The notes beneath the pieces are model-generated. The model was not told where the DNA came from. It ran no database searches and was given only the letters and a program-made list of their open reading frames with translations. From Cinnamomum chago (taxonomy: Eukaryota > Streptophyta > Magnoliopsida > Laurales > Lauraceae): DNA of 64,000 nt. The position numbers were made by a program, and so were the translations under genes. Within the stretch, counting starts at the first letter, position 1, and every line of letters begins with the position of its first letter. Where the stretch lies: NCBI GenBank assembly GCA_038049695.1, contig CP142451.1:70510001-70574000 (forward strand), written 5' to 3'. Positions 25,698 to 36,639 of this stretch are shown in pieces.

Positions 25698-25930
25698 GAG
25701 CTGATTGAATCTGGCCTCTACCGATCCATCTCCACTAGACCCAGTCGGATCGTTGTTCTGTGTAGAACGGGTATGTCCCCCAGCAATTCTGCAAGAAAAG
25801 ACATGTTAGTCCTATAGGACTCAATCTAGCATACAAACTATATAATCTACACAAACTAAGATACCCAACGAAAACCCAATCCTCACACGTCTTAAGTTTC
25901 TACTTGTTTTTAATTTAGAAACCAGTACTG

Positions 25931-25940
25931 CTTGATACCA
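25931..25940 (-). other. Primer-binding site of Tekay unit 2
   Basis: TGGTATCAAG on the minus strand, three bases after the end of LTR3, initiator-Met-like. It fixes LTR3 as the 5' LTR of the array. Confidence 0.75.
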
Positions 25941-25943
25941 ACT

Positions 25944-28734
25944 TGTCACGCCCCCAAAAGTGAAACTGGGGTTATGCGTGAGATTAGGGCTAATTTAAAA
26001 CTTTTTCCAATAATAAACACAAGCCAATGCCCTAATCGTGTCCCATCTGGATCGAAGACCGCTGTGAGGTATAAACATTTCCTCGATTATATTAAACAAT
26101 AGCGGAAGCTTCATAACACAAGAGGTATCTTAAAGATGTATAGTTTAAGAGCAATCTACTGAATATCAAGATTAAGGTTAGAGTTTAAGACTATACACAA
26201 AATATCATTTACAAATAAAAAGGCCAACTAAAACTAGGCCTAAACAAAATATAAGAAAACCAAAAGGTGAAGCTAAGAAGACTAATCGTGAGGCGCTCGT
26301 GTACGGGGTCGTCACGGCTATACGATGCCGTCCGTACTGTACTCTAGGAAGTCATCAGGCTGATCCGCCTGAACTTCCTCCGTCTGCTCCTCCGCCTCTG
26401 GGTAGAAGTACTCGGTACCTATGCACCAAGAGTAGCATCATCAACACAACGGATGGCAAAACAATAGATATATAAATCACATCAATATGCAGACTAAAGA
26501 GAATAAACGAGTACACATGATCATAAGATATGCTTAGCACTCCGATCGTAGAAGATGCATCGCATTCGAATCATAAACAAACTAACAAATAGGCGATCCA
26601 CATATGCCAATATATATCATCAAGTGGGATAAAAACCCAGTATCCAATATCCAAACAACTCGTGGCTCAAGTACTCCGGCTCCGCGAGCTCTGGTACTAT
26701 TTTGCTCGAGGACGTACAATATCAGCTCAAGTAGCTCGGGCTCCGTGAGCTCTGGCTCTGTCTTGCTGTAACAAAACAAAACATCTCGAGGAACAATAAC
26801 TCTCAGCTCAAGTAGCTCGGGCTCCGTGAGCTCTGGCTCTGTCTTACTTTGAGGTGGTATCGGGTTCTCCCACAGTCGGTGCCCCAACTGTGTTGAACGT
26901 TAACAGCTGAGTGGTGCCTGACACAAAGAATCCTAAAACAATGGTGAAGGGCTAGGCTTCTTGCGCGAACAAGATTCAATACCAATAGAGAACTACTTAT
27001 TCCAAAACAAATCAATTCCCAAACCAATACCAATAATAGTCCTCTCAAAGCTTGACAATCAAAGCTTCCTAGCCTCGACACTTCAAACGAGTGACAAATC
27101 AAATGAAATAACAAAGGAATCCTAAGTCCAACCTCTAAGTTCTCAAAGCAATCCTCTAATAAAGCAAAACAAATCGAACTAAAGGACATGCTCATCACAT
27201 GTAGAAGATAGTACTCAAGGGTACTATTACCATTTGGAATCAAAGCGAATAAACAATCCAATCCTAAGTAAAGTGTAAACCCTGAAGCATCGTACAACCT
27301 ATTCAGTCAACGAAGGGTTAGGGTTCGCGATACTCGTACGAATTATCTTCGTGCATAGATTTAAAGAAGAGTATCCCGACATCCCATACCGTTCGAGATT
27401 GAATTCAATTGATTCTCGATACAACCGAATCCACCTTGAGAAATGTCGGCTCAAAACACTCTCATCATAAGTCAAATGAGTCCTTAAAAGGGGTATCCAA
27501 AGGTCCACCAAAGTCCAACTTAAAACAGGGTAAAAATCCATTGAAATGGAAAAATTGCAAAAATTCTTATAGTCTCGGGCGAGTAGTCTCGGTCGACCGA
27601 CACACAGGTCTCGGTCGACCGAGAAGCCTGCGGAATCTGGGCAGAGTCTCTGTTTTGGCTGAGATGGGACTTTTTCCCAATTTCTTCTTATGAGACCTAA
27701 TGAACACAATATGTAGGTATAAAAACTAACTTAATAACAACCTATAAAACTACTAATCAAGCCATCAGATGCTATATCCATCCCATTCAAACTACAAGTC
27801 TATTTATCATGTTTTCAATCAACTAAGTTATCAATTGAGCCAAAGTAACTAAAACATGATTTTATCAAGCAAATCAAGGTAGACAAGCATATTAAGCATA
27901 TATATAACTATTGACTTGCCTTAGTGATGTGATGATTCAGATTCAAGAAGAAAATGAAAGAAGAAAACACTTTGGAAGCTCCAAAAAGGGTGAACACTTT
28001 TCCAAATCCCAAATAGCTCCTACACATGCATGCCAAGGCCAAGGTGAGCCTATCTACTACATTTCTAACCAAGAAAGAAGATGAAGAGGTGGTTTCTAAG
28101 CTTGGAGAGCTTACCTCTAAGTGGGTTGTGGGTGAAACTCTTAGAAAAGAGTATGAATGGACTCTTGGAAGCTTGGAGAAGAAGATGGGTTGCTTTGTTT
28201 CCGTCACCGGAGCTCCGGGCTCGTCAACGGAGAAGAAGAAACGATGGAAGGAAGGGAAGAAGAAGTTGAGTCGGCTGTGTGCTGGAGTTGAGTTGGGTGA
28301 ATAGGAATGAAATGAAAAGAAAGGTAAGTATAAAAGGGAGTTGGTAGGATACTTAAGTGTACATGGGCCATGGGCTTGGGCTTGGGTTGATGGGTTGATG
28401 GGTCAAGGTCTGAGTCGATCCACTTATATAATCAATAGTTTTCAGGCCTCTTCGACGCGTCAGATTGCAACGCGACCGAAGGTTAAAGTTCATGAAACGT
28501 CGAAACCTACCCAATGCACCCAATCTCACAAAAACTCATAATCTCATAAATCCCTTAAAAACCCTACCCGGTTCGTAAAACGACTCTCTATCCTACCCAA
28601 ACGCGCTCCGAATCGTGCGAAACTTCGCACGCAAGACTCATCGGTAACCCTGACTACTTAGACTCTAAACTAGCTTACTAACTAATCAAACAATTAATTA
28701 TAATTAATAGGCCATTAGGGGTCGGGGTGTTACA
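25944..28734 (-). repeat. Tekay LTR3 (5' LTR of the array)
   Basis: 2791 bp, ending at 28734 in GTGTTACA on the plus strand and followed at once by ATAGT. It looks identical to LTR2 and differs from LTR1 at one base (26302 versus 10858). Confidence 0.95.
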
Positions 28735-28739
28735 ATAGT
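28735..28739. repeat. Target-site duplication ATAGT, right copy
   Basis: Pairs with 10495-10499. Its presence at both extreme ends shows that the whole array occupies one insertion site in Tat1. Confidence 0.9.
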
Positions 28740-30529
28740 TGTGGGGGAGGTAGACCCAATCTAAGTCCTTATCTAAAAACCAGATTTTGGGCCTCTCCTT
28801 CCAAGCTTTCTTTGCAGCTGGCCCTAGCTCAGCCGTCATCACCTTCTTATTGTGTGAAGCCTTCCTGGCCTCAGTACGAGCTTGGTTGCTCCCTTTTGGT
28901 GCGGGAGCTAGATGAATGACGTTAATGATGCCCTCCGGCTCATCGCTGTCCTGACCATCATCATTTCGGCGCTGATGAGCTTGGTTGTTATTTCTGCCCT
29001 CCTCTTTGACATATTCTTTCAAGTGTTTGTCCTTGACCAGCTTTTCAAGGTGGGACTTGAAGGCCATACAATCTTCGGTTCTATGCCCATTCTGCTTGTG
29101 GTAAGCACATAACTTGTTCTGATCTCGGGTGGAAGGATCACCCTTCATCAGCTGCGGCCACTTAAAGAATGGCTGTGACTTGATCCTACCAAGGAGCTTG
29201 TAGATTGGCTCCCTGAAGACCGTGTTCACAGCCTTATAGGAGGCTGCAGTTGGTTTAGATTTCTTTCCGCCCCCTGAGGTGGAGGCTGAGACCACTGCTG
29301 AGCTTGTAGATGCCCTATTTCGGTCTAGCTCCTCCTTCCGAGATAATTTCTTATTTTTCTTGGGGGCTTTATCTTCTTGCCAGAGGCCAAAGCTTTCCTG
29401 AGCTCGGGCCCCGTCTTCTTCTTGCTCAATGAATTGGTTCACCCTGGCCATCAGTGCTTTCACCGTGACCATATGGAATCGAACCAAGTCCTTCTGAAGC
29501 TCATTGCCTGGCAGTAGAGCTTGTTTGAAGGACCTGAAGGCCACCCTATCAGTGGCGTCTTCAATTCAGATATATACAGTCCAGAACCTTTTGGCGAACT
29601 GAGTGATGTTTTCGGCCCGCCTCATTCTGATAGCCATTAGGTCATCGCTGTTTTGGGGATGACCCTGTGAGCTTAGAATTTTTCCACGAAGGAATTCCGG
29701 AGTTGCCACCAGCTTGAAATTGACCCTTCTGGGAGTGCACAAAACCACTTTAGGGGAAAGTTCCCCAGACTAGAAGAGAAAACTCTGTAGTTTAGGTGAT
29801 CTGTATCACCCCAAATTGACATTCTTTGAGTAAAATGTCGGAGATGTGATGCTGGATTCGAGGTTCCATCGTAAAGAACAAACCTCGGGACATTGAACTT
29901 CTCAGGGAAAGAAAAGTTCCTTATTTCCTGAGAGAAAGGAGATGTGCCGAGATCCTCAGTGTCGTAGGCATTTAGCCAGTCTCGGGTGAAACCGACCACC
30001 TCCATGTTCTGCTTGACTGTTTGCTTAACTTGTCGGTCCAGCCATTCTCTCAGGTCATCATTGTCCTTCGGTCTTTGTCTCTTTGATCCTCATTCAAGTG
30101 GTTGCTACTCGAGCCCTCGTCGTAAGCTCGGTCGCACCTCTTGTTATCTAGGATTTGCCTCAAATCCTGTTCAACCCAAGGAGCTCGATTGCATCTAGGG
30201 GGTGGAAGCTGGGCCTTCGTTTTCTCCCGGAGTTGCTGCTGGAGTTGACGAATCAACTCACCTTGCTCTTTGATAACAAGGCTTTGGGCCTCAATATCCG
30301 CAAGGAGTGGGTTATTGTCATCGTTAGCATCGATCTGGCAATGGGATTTGTCTCGTCGGGGATGCTCTAGTGGAGGATCACCTTGCCGGGAATGCTCCAG
30401 CATAAGGTTATCTCGCCGGGAAAGTGCTGTCACCCCCTTTGAAGATGAACCTAACTGAGTCTCAAGCCCTTCCACGCTCACCGCACCAGATCTTGCCCTG
30501 GTTCTCCTTTGGCGAAGGACCGGCGACAA
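28740..30529 (-). pseudogene. gag region of Tat1
   Basis: The N-terminal part (30050-30529) is charged and includes a short coiled coil (ADIEAQSLVIKEQGELIRQL). The capsid-like part (about 29.67-30.0 kb) shows the retrotransposon gag pattern FVLYDGTSNPASHLRHFTQR, with LKWFCALPEGSISSWWQLRN after it. A zinc-knuckle-like motif CAYHKQNGHRTEDC lies near 29.06-29.11 kb and is typical of Tat gag proteins. Basic Lys/Ser/Thr-rich linkers separate them. The region is broken in a few places. It ends where the Tekay array inserted, and the protease resumes at 10491 on the other side. Confidence 0.8.
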
Positions 30530-30627
30530 TTGCTTTGGGAATTCCGGTGGTGGTGGCAGGGTCCTTGATGATCCTGCGCCCTTTCTATTTTTTGGAGGTG
30601 TGGTGTTTGTGAATCTAATTTGATCTT

Positions 30628-30645
30628 CCCTACATACGGCGCCAA
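30628..30645 (-). other. Primer-binding site of Tat1
   Basis: Next to the 5' LTR the minus strand reads TTGGCGCCGTATGTAGGG. TTGGCGCCG is the hallmark start of primer sites in plant Tat/Athila-type elements. Confidence 0.8.
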
Positions 30646-30887
30646 TTGTGTGAGCCTAAATATATACGGACTTGTTTGGATGGAATAAGATTTCTATAAG
30701 TTCCTTGGGAAAGACTGAATGCCTAAAGCCTGAAAGGGAAGAAGAGAACAGAGGTCAGAGGCCCAGGCCGCTCTCGGCGCAAGACACTTCGATGCCTAAG
30801 TTAGTTTGATAACTGAACAAAGGGTAAGGGAGAGAAGAAGAATTTTGGGTGTCTGTATGCATACCTCCTCTGGATTAGCTCTTTGAA

Positions 30888-30895
30888 TATATATA
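30888..30895 (-). promoter_or_regulatory. TATA box of the Tat1 5' LTR
   Basis: TATATATA, followed in the minus direction by about 240 bp of R-U5 before the PBS. The left LTR keeps the same box near 1125-1132. Confidence 0.55.
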
Positions 30896-30929
30896 GGGCG
30901 GGAGTCCTATGACTCTTGTCCTGGTGCAT

Positions 30930-31077
30930 TAATGGTAGGGTCCCATCGGACCTTACCTTGAGCTCTTAATGGCAGGGTCGCATCGGACCTTACCCTGATC
31001 TCTTAATGGTAGAGTCCCATCGGGCCTTACCCTGGTCCCTCAATGGTAAGGTCCCATCAGACCTTACCCTGACTTCA
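30930..31077. repeat. 37-bp tandem repeats, four units, in Tat1 U3
   Basis: Four consecutive 37-bp units with the core TCCCATCGGACCTTACC, differing from one another at several positions. They lie just upstream of the LTR TATA box in the minus direction, so an enhancer role is possible but not shown. Confidence 0.8.
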
Positions 31078-31390
31078 AGGAAGTTGTGAATCCCGTTCTT
31101 TCAGGGATTATGGACGTAACCATCAAGGAAGGATAACCTCTTATCTCCGTCCGATGTGTGTCCTTGTCTCTCAGCACGTTCTGTAACGTGGCTGAGTCTC
31201 TATAGAGGTACAACTGTCAGTGCTCGTCTTGGTTGACCGAACTGAAGATGGTACCGAAGTCAGGCATGACCTTAACACGGGACCATTATGGCACTATTGC
31301 CGAGATGTATAAAACCGAGACCAAGACATGCCTAGTTAGTACTTTTACCGAAACTAGGACAATCTCGGTATCTTGAAAATGTCCCACACA

Positions 31391-32010
31391 ATTATCTTAC
31401 TCTCATTCCTCAAATGCTTCTCAAAATCATGAATACACCTACTACCAACATCATCTTGCATAGACATCTTGCTCTGATTGACAAGATCAAGAGTGAGATT
31501 CAAATACTTCTTCTTAAAGGTAATCGACATCAACATTACGCTGATTAACGCCTCTTGTGCTTTCAACGCCTCTTTTTTTCTCCTATAGTAGGAAGAAATC
31601 CATCTACCGCTCAGCCCACAAGTCACAAGCAAGATGCACGCTCTCCCCGACAATCAATGTCAAAGCGATCAGGCCGATGAGCTGGACCATCACCAACTTC
31701 TTCGCAGTAACTTGCAGTTTCTCATAAATTCTCATCCAAGGGTTAATCTTGGCGCTGTGGGTGAGCAACTTACACTCAAGACTAATGAATCGTTTAAAAT
31801 ATTCATCAGTTTGTGGTCTCCTTCATGAACGAGTCGAGTAGCTACACTCAATGAGTCCAACATCTCTGAGGTGAAGTTGAAATAGACTTGGAAGGCGTGG
31901 AAGAGGTTCTTGTCTCTCCATGTGCGTTTCTTGGATTCGATCACGATCTTCGCAGCTTCATCATATCTTGACCAGACCTAGTTGATGGGGACTTTCTTTT
32001 ATCTGTTTTT
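31391..32010 (-). pseudogene. Degenerate fragment resembling UPF0496/DUF677-type plant proteins
   Basis: Minus-strand pieces resemble the C-terminal half of plant UPF0496 proteins. They are YDEAAKIVIESKKRTWRDKN followed by LFHAFQVYFNFTSEMLDSL; a hydrophobic segment (LVMVQLIGLIALTLIVGES) where that family has membrane spans; then RWISSYYRRKKEALKAQEAL. In that family a 'SMGKWINSLW...ALKGQKELI' stretch follows the membrane segment (from memory). The pieces lie in different frames with stops between them (for example a TAG closing the membrane-segment frame near 31600), so the gene is dead. Its downstream end meets the Tat1 LTR at 31390. Similarity is judged by eye, and another coiled-coil membrane protein is possible. 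Confidence 0.4.
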
Positions 32011-32683
32011 TCTTGGATGAACTTGATTTGAGAATTTCTCAAAAGAAAAGGAAAATTTACGGTGACCTAGTCGTTAGAAAGAATAGTTTCCAATTTAACT
32101 CATCACAGCTCACTCCGTGAAATGATATTCACCTTATATTTACACCAATCATTATACTGTAGAACCTTCCAACCTCCGTTGGATAAAAAAATTATTTAAA
32201 ATTTTTCTATATCAGAAATTGTATTAGAGAAGAGAGGGCAACGTGACTTACAATTAAGCCCCAAAAACAGTAAAAGGCCCAGACAAAAACTCAAGGGCCA
32301 CTCAAAAGAAAAGCTATTAGAGTAACATATACATAGAGAAAAGAAGCAGGGAAAAGAAAACAGTATAAACAAACACTCAGGATCTGGAGCCAACGCCCTG
32401 AACCACAGTAGTATTGAGAAGCCTTTTAGTTGGGATGACCTGCTAGAATTGAAATACTCAACCGCTGAAGATCAACGCTAAAGCCGAGATGGAGAAAGGC
32501 TTTACCATTTTGGTTAGAAAGAAGAGGCAGTCTTCCTTGAGAGATAAAATGGCTGCAGGAAGGTATGGCTCTGTCATTGCGAGACACTCTCTCATCACAC
32601 TCGTTCCTCACCATGAGCGCTACAGATAGGGATTGATCCCTAGTTGTTTTTGTGGAAGGGAGTTGCCTCACCAACTGAGGGAA
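32011..32683. other. No recognisable gene
   Basis: About 670 bases of AT-rich sequence. Read in reverse, 32200-32560 looks like the tail and 3' untranslated region of a transcript (T-rich, no conserved domain). I assign nothing. Confidence 0.4.
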
Positions 32684-33295
32684 TTAGCGAAAGGGAGCTG
32701 CTATTAGCACATCCCTCATTGCTCCTTGCACAACCATCCATGGGACCCCTCTAAGAAATCCCCAAACTACCCCCATCCCTCTCCCTCTCCCTGCTCGCCG
32801 CCCACCTTTACCCGGCGCTCACCTCCGCCCGCACCCTCTCCCTCTCCCTCTCCCTCTCTCCATGTCTCTCTCCCTTTCCCTCTTTCTCTCTCCCTCTCCT
32901 CCTCTCTGATCACCGTCCCTCTCCCCCTCTCCCGTTTGGCCACTTAGGGCCGAATACCTTGCCCTTCGGCCACCCAGGGCCGAGCAATATACTCATTTGT
33001 TCAGCCCTGAGTGGCCGAACGAGAGAGGGATGGCGATCAAGGAGAAGGAGAAGGAGAGGGCGCAAGAGGAGGTGGACGCTGGGTGGAGTTGGGCAGCGAG
33101 CAAGGAGAGGGAGAGAGACAAGAATAAGGAGAGGGATCGGAGAGGAGGGAGAAGGAGAGAGGGCGCGGGTAGAGGGAGAGAGAGAGAGAGGGAAGGAGAG
33201 GGACACGAGTAGTTTCGGGATTTCTTGGAGGGGTCCCAAGGATGTATGTGCAAGGAGCAACAAGGGATGTGTGAATAGCAGCTCCCTTAACGAAA
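32684..33295. mobile_element. Mutator-like foldback element (32693-33286) with 9-bp target duplication
   Basis: The ends GGGAGCTGCTATT and AATAGCAGCTCCC open a long imperfect inverted repeat that takes up most of the 594 bp. Flanks TTAGCGAAA (32684-32692) and TTAACGAAA (33287-33295) match at 8 of 9 positions, and a 9-bp duplication is typical of Mutator-like elements. The left arm is CCCTCT-rich and the right arm GAGAGG-rich. The loop (about 32935-33030) holds several GGGCCGA and GGCCGAA words. There is no transposase. The frames through the arms (32726-33306) encode only simple Pro/Ser or Arg/Glu runs and are not genes. Confidence 0.8.
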
Positions 33296-34513
33296 ACTAC
33301 ACCTAGACATTTCTTGACTATATTGCAGGATTAGATGATAGACGGTGCCAAATTGATGAGGCAGAGAGAATTTGAGGGCAGGTCGCCTTAGCTGATTGGA
33401 AAAACCTGAAGGATCGGGATGTGGAAGATTCCAACATTCAGCCGGAGATCTATAGTGGTCTTGGCGCTTGGAAGACTTTGCGGATCTCCTGTGACTGGAT
33501 TTAAATGAGGATTGATGTGCGGTTGGAACCATGATCGAAGGAATAGATAATGGACCGAGGTTCTCCATTTGAGAAGGGCTGGTCCTAAATATTTAGTTGG
33601 ATTTTATGGACTGTCCGATTTTTTTAGAGGCAGAACCAAGTCTAGTGGGGACGACTGCCACAAATTCCTATACAAGGATACGCCCATGAAAGTAATGTAC
33701 GCACAATCCAATGGAACCACATATAAGTGATCTATAGGATATTGTAAATGTGATAAAAACTAATGGAACTTGGTTAAGAACAATTTGGATGCATACATGT
33801 GATTTTTTTTAATATTGCCTGATCACTTTTTGATCGACGACTTGGTTGATCAATAAAAAATCTTTTTAAAAAAAAGTGCTAACCATAGTCGGAAAACCAC
33901 TTAATAAAAGTGTTCCAGGTTCTGTCTATTGTTCAGTCTTCCCCACGTGTGACTCTAAATCTCAGGCCTTTTAAAAATAAAAAAAAATAAAAAAATTCAT
34001 AGGCAATAAATGATGGGTATTTATTCAAATCATGGAGATAAAAAGAGAACAACAGAATAGACAACCTCATGGATAAGACACAGAGATTGAATAACCGTGG
34101 ATTTGATGGAGATAAAAGAACGAAACTGGTGATCTGATTGTGAATTTTCTGTATAATCTCCGGGATAAAGATTAAAATATAGAGATATAAGCATCTATGC
34201 AAGGACTAAAATCCCAAGTGATGTGTTTTGGAAACGAAATATATTTGGGTCCATTACACCGTGCAAAGTATTGCATTTGATAGATTCCATAACCATACCC
34301 AATTTTAGAAGTGAGTAAATTCCATGGTACAACTGGTGTTAAATGGATTCAAGATTTTGATAAGAGGCAATGTAGATATAAATTTGTATGCATGGGAGAT
34401 TGTTACCTTTTGAAAGTTCGAGATGATCTGGATTGGCTAAGATATAGCCTATGTGATAGAAATCTTTTAGTTTTTAATTATTTTGTAGTTGTTGAATGAG
34501 TGGTTTGGCACAA
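33296..34513. other. No recognisable gene
   Basis: AT-rich sequence with frames no longer than 93 codons and no motif I recognise. The short plus frame 34311-34499 (62 codons) has no supporting feature and is left uncalled. Confidence 0.4.
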
Positions 34514-34545
34514 CTATATATATTTATATATATATATATATATGA
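34514..34545. repeat. (TA)n microsatellite
   Basis: Alternating TA, with further blocks at about 34776-34800, 34851-34863 and 35028-35046. They separate the short MITEs that follow. Confidence 0.9.
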
Positions 34546-34547
34546 GA

Positions 34548-34769
34548 GGGGCTCTTCTAAGCTGCAACTTATGTTATCCTAAGCTGAAATAGTTTGCAAA
34601 ATCATATCCATCATAAGTTGTCTCAAAATATCATCTCCAAAATCAAGATAAATCCAATCAGAACTGGATTTTCCAATTTCATCATGCCAAAAAAGAGATA
34701 ATTGACTTTGATTTATGAGACCAGCAATATTTCAACTTAGAATAATATATGTTGCAGCTCAGGAGAGCC

Positions 34770-34770
<1 letters not shown>
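34548..34770. mobile_element. MITE with about 43-bp terminal inverted repeats
   Basis: The left end GGGCTCTTCTAAGCTGCAAC and the inverted right end GGCTCTCCTGAGCTGCAAC pair with few mismatches and continue through TAAGCTGAAAT/ATTTCAACTTA. It is flanked on both sides by TA repeats, consistent with TA target preference or with landing in a microsatellite. It is too short to code. Confidence 0.7.
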
Positions 34771-34800
<30 letters not shown>

Positions 34801-34856
34801 GGAGATGCTCCTATGAGAGATGCTCGCACCTTACTATGAGAGATAAGATAATATAT
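34801..34856. mobile_element. Partial copy of the neighbouring 34865-35016 MITE
   Basis: GGAGATGCTCCTATGAGAGATGCTC and the following CACCTTACTATGAGAGATAAG match one arm of the element at 34865-35016. Only one arm is present, between TA tracts. Confidence 0.6.
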
Positions 34857-34864
34857 ATATATAT

Positions 34865-35016
34865 GGGAGATGCTCATATGAGAGATATCTCTCACCTTAT
34901 ATGAGAGATAGGGGTGGGGGCCCTCACATTTAAGTTGTTGGCATTGGATATGGATGTGAGGGCCCCCACCTTATCTCTCATAGTAAGGTGAGAGCATCTC
35001 TCATAGGAGCATCTCC
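34865..35016. mobile_element. Short MITE/hairpin with about 70-bp arms
   Basis: The left end GGGAGATGCTCATATGAGAG and the right end CTCTCATAGGAGCATCTCCC are reverse complements with few mismatches. The pairing extends inward through GGTGGGGGCCCTCACAT and ATGTGAGGGCCCCCACC. TA tracts border both sides. Confidence 0.75.
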
Positions 35017-35049
35017 CTATATGTGTATATATATATATATATATATTTC

Positions 35050-36620
35050 TTTTGAGTGAGACATATCAACATGGACAGAATAAGTAGACTGGTTAGAATG
35101 AGAGTCATACTGGACCTCGATATGAGAGATTCTCTATTTGTGAACAATGTTTAAGTAGAAAAAAGGCCAGATAACCTTTTCCTTGGTAAACTAGAAGTGC
35201 GGTGTGTGATAATATCCACTCTAGTAAAATGCCGACCGTTACGGAAGTCTCAAAACTTGAAAGGGTAGGAGTACTGCGTTACTCATAGTGGCGACTTAAC
35301 AGATACAAATAGTTTGTCTAATTGGAATGAGTTTAAGAGTTTTTTAAAATATATGGATGACATGACGCTGAAGACAGAACTAAAAGCGCAAGAAATAGAC
35401 AAATTTGATCCAAGCAGGGGACGTGTACATTTTTATGCAGATGAAAGCATATTGTGCTTTATTGTGTGTGTGTAATTTTTCTTATGGAATTTTGATTCAA
35501 TACATCACACAAAAGTTAATGTGGCTAAAAGTGATTTCATTCATTATTGACCAAGTTCGATCGCGTTTAGCTACGAGAGTTTTCCGTTGTGCTTGTAGGA
35601 AGGAGATATTAAGTGTGCATGATATATTTTGATCCAGTGCCCTCCAGATTTGTGCCCGAGACCCTTTAAGAGTTATAGGACTTGTGTCAAACTAAACCTA
35701 ACCTATTAAGTCATGGGGATATGATGTACACTTACCATTGAAGCTACAAGAAAATAGAAATTGAAAATGGGAATGAAGGAAATCATTTTCTTGTTAGAAT
35801 AATCCAAGATGATATCGTGTCTTTAGTCATGATAATCGGAGGATAGTTGATTCAGAATGTATACTTCCCATTGGGTCTTAAGGAAATCATAGAGATAAGC
35901 CATAGCATCTCAGAGAAGGGTGTTGAGCTCCATGGGAGTTTCGACATAGATAGCGTCGAAGATAAAAGTCCTGGTGAGGGCCTACTGAACAAGAGGCAAC
36001 CACGTGATTTGGGAGTCCTAGGATTGATAACAACCAACATGAATGGATGATTGGTTCAGTTTAATGAAAACCGTGGAAGAATTGCATCCGACATGCTACT
36101 CTCAAGTGGTCAATGTACATGATGTACAGAATTGGCTAGAGCCTATGAGGGAAAGAAAAAAATTATTATTATTAATTAATTAATTAATAAGGGCTAGTGA
36201 TGGCAAATGCTCGATCTATTACAAGATTGAGGCCACGAGTTCTTAAGAAGAAATCACAGTCGGATGGGCTCTTGTATAAATATAAAGCACAGTTGGAGTT
36301 AAATGGGTTTAGAAATGGAACAACTCATGAGGAGAATTTCTTTCTTTAGTCGTGAAGTTCCAATCCATAGAAATTCCAGTGGCAATGATAGTTTAATGAT
36401 GACTAGGGTTTGTACCTATAAACTTAAAGGCTACATTTCTAAAACAGCGATTAGAAAGAGCTTTATATGTAACATATGGGTTTTTTGGTACAAGGTCATG
36501 AAGGTATAAGTGTATAAACTATTTGATAGCATTGAATGATTTTTCAAAATACTGGGATAATGACATTAGAGTCTTACAAGGAAATACATGAATTGCTTAA
36601 GCCCCAAAATAATAGTGACA
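35050..36620. other. No recognisable gene; probably decayed retroelement DNA
   Basis: AT-rich, with many short frames and no domain I can name. It precedes a recognisable copia remnant on the same strand and may be its worn upstream part. That is inference. Confidence 0.3.
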
Positions 36621-36639
36621 CATGCTTTTATGTCAAGGC

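Larger units (their letters stand above)
10500..28734 (-). mobile_element. Tandem Tekay-type chromovirus: LTR-internal-LTR-internal-LTR in one insertion
   Basis: Three 2791-bp LTRs (10500, 18222, 25944) separate two 4931-bp internal regions, an exact period of 7722 bp. A single ATAGT duplication flanks the entire 18,235-bp array. Orientation is minus: PBS beside LTR3, PPT beside LTR1. Tekay/Del is inferred from the long LTRs, a gag zinc knuckle, the order protease-RT-RNase H-integrase and a C-terminal chromodomain. The two coding regions appear the same in every open frame. By eye I found one difference among the LTRs, base 10858 (C in LTR1, T at 18580 and 26302). The insertion is therefore very recent. 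Alternatives to a real tandem are an assembly duplication, or insertion of a tandem cDNA. Confidence 0.9.
893..31390 (-). mobile_element. Tat1: Tat-type Ty3/gypsy retrotransposon (fossil) carrying nested insertions
   Basis: A minus-strand element: 5' LTR 30647-31390, PBS 30628-30645, gag 28740-30529, pol 6727-10491, an antisense gene 3987-6105, PPT 3362-3374 and 3' LTR 893-3361. Tat lineage is inferred from gag-pol order, a second (archaeal-type) RNase H between the reverse transcriptase/RNase H and the integrase, a TTGGCGCCG primer site, and an antisense gene between integrase and 3' LTR. A solo copia-like LTR interrupts its left LTR and a Tekay tandem (10500-28734) interrupts the gag/protease boundary. 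Without the insertions it would be about 10.5 kb. The coding parts are broken in several places (on the order of ten). The LTRs differ at roughly 6 percent of positions by eye, so the element is old compared with its inner insertion. I find no clean target duplication, and the left outer end is imprecise. Confidence 0.85.
30647..31390 (-). repeat. Right (5') LTR of Tat1
   Basis: 744 bp, beginning TGTGTGAGCC and ending CCCACACA on the plus strand. It matches the split left LTR with roughly 6 percent differences by eye. It directly abuts degenerate host-like sequence at 31391. Confidence 0.9.

Noticed and set aside
32726-33306. Overlapping frames of 71-117 codons on both strands
   Set aside because: They translate the CCCTCT/GAGAGG arms of the foldback element into simple Pro/Ser/Leu or Arg/Glu runs.
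34311-34499. 62-codon frame with a protein-like composition
   Set aside because: Too short, with no motif, promoter or homologue I can name, in decayed intergenic DNA.
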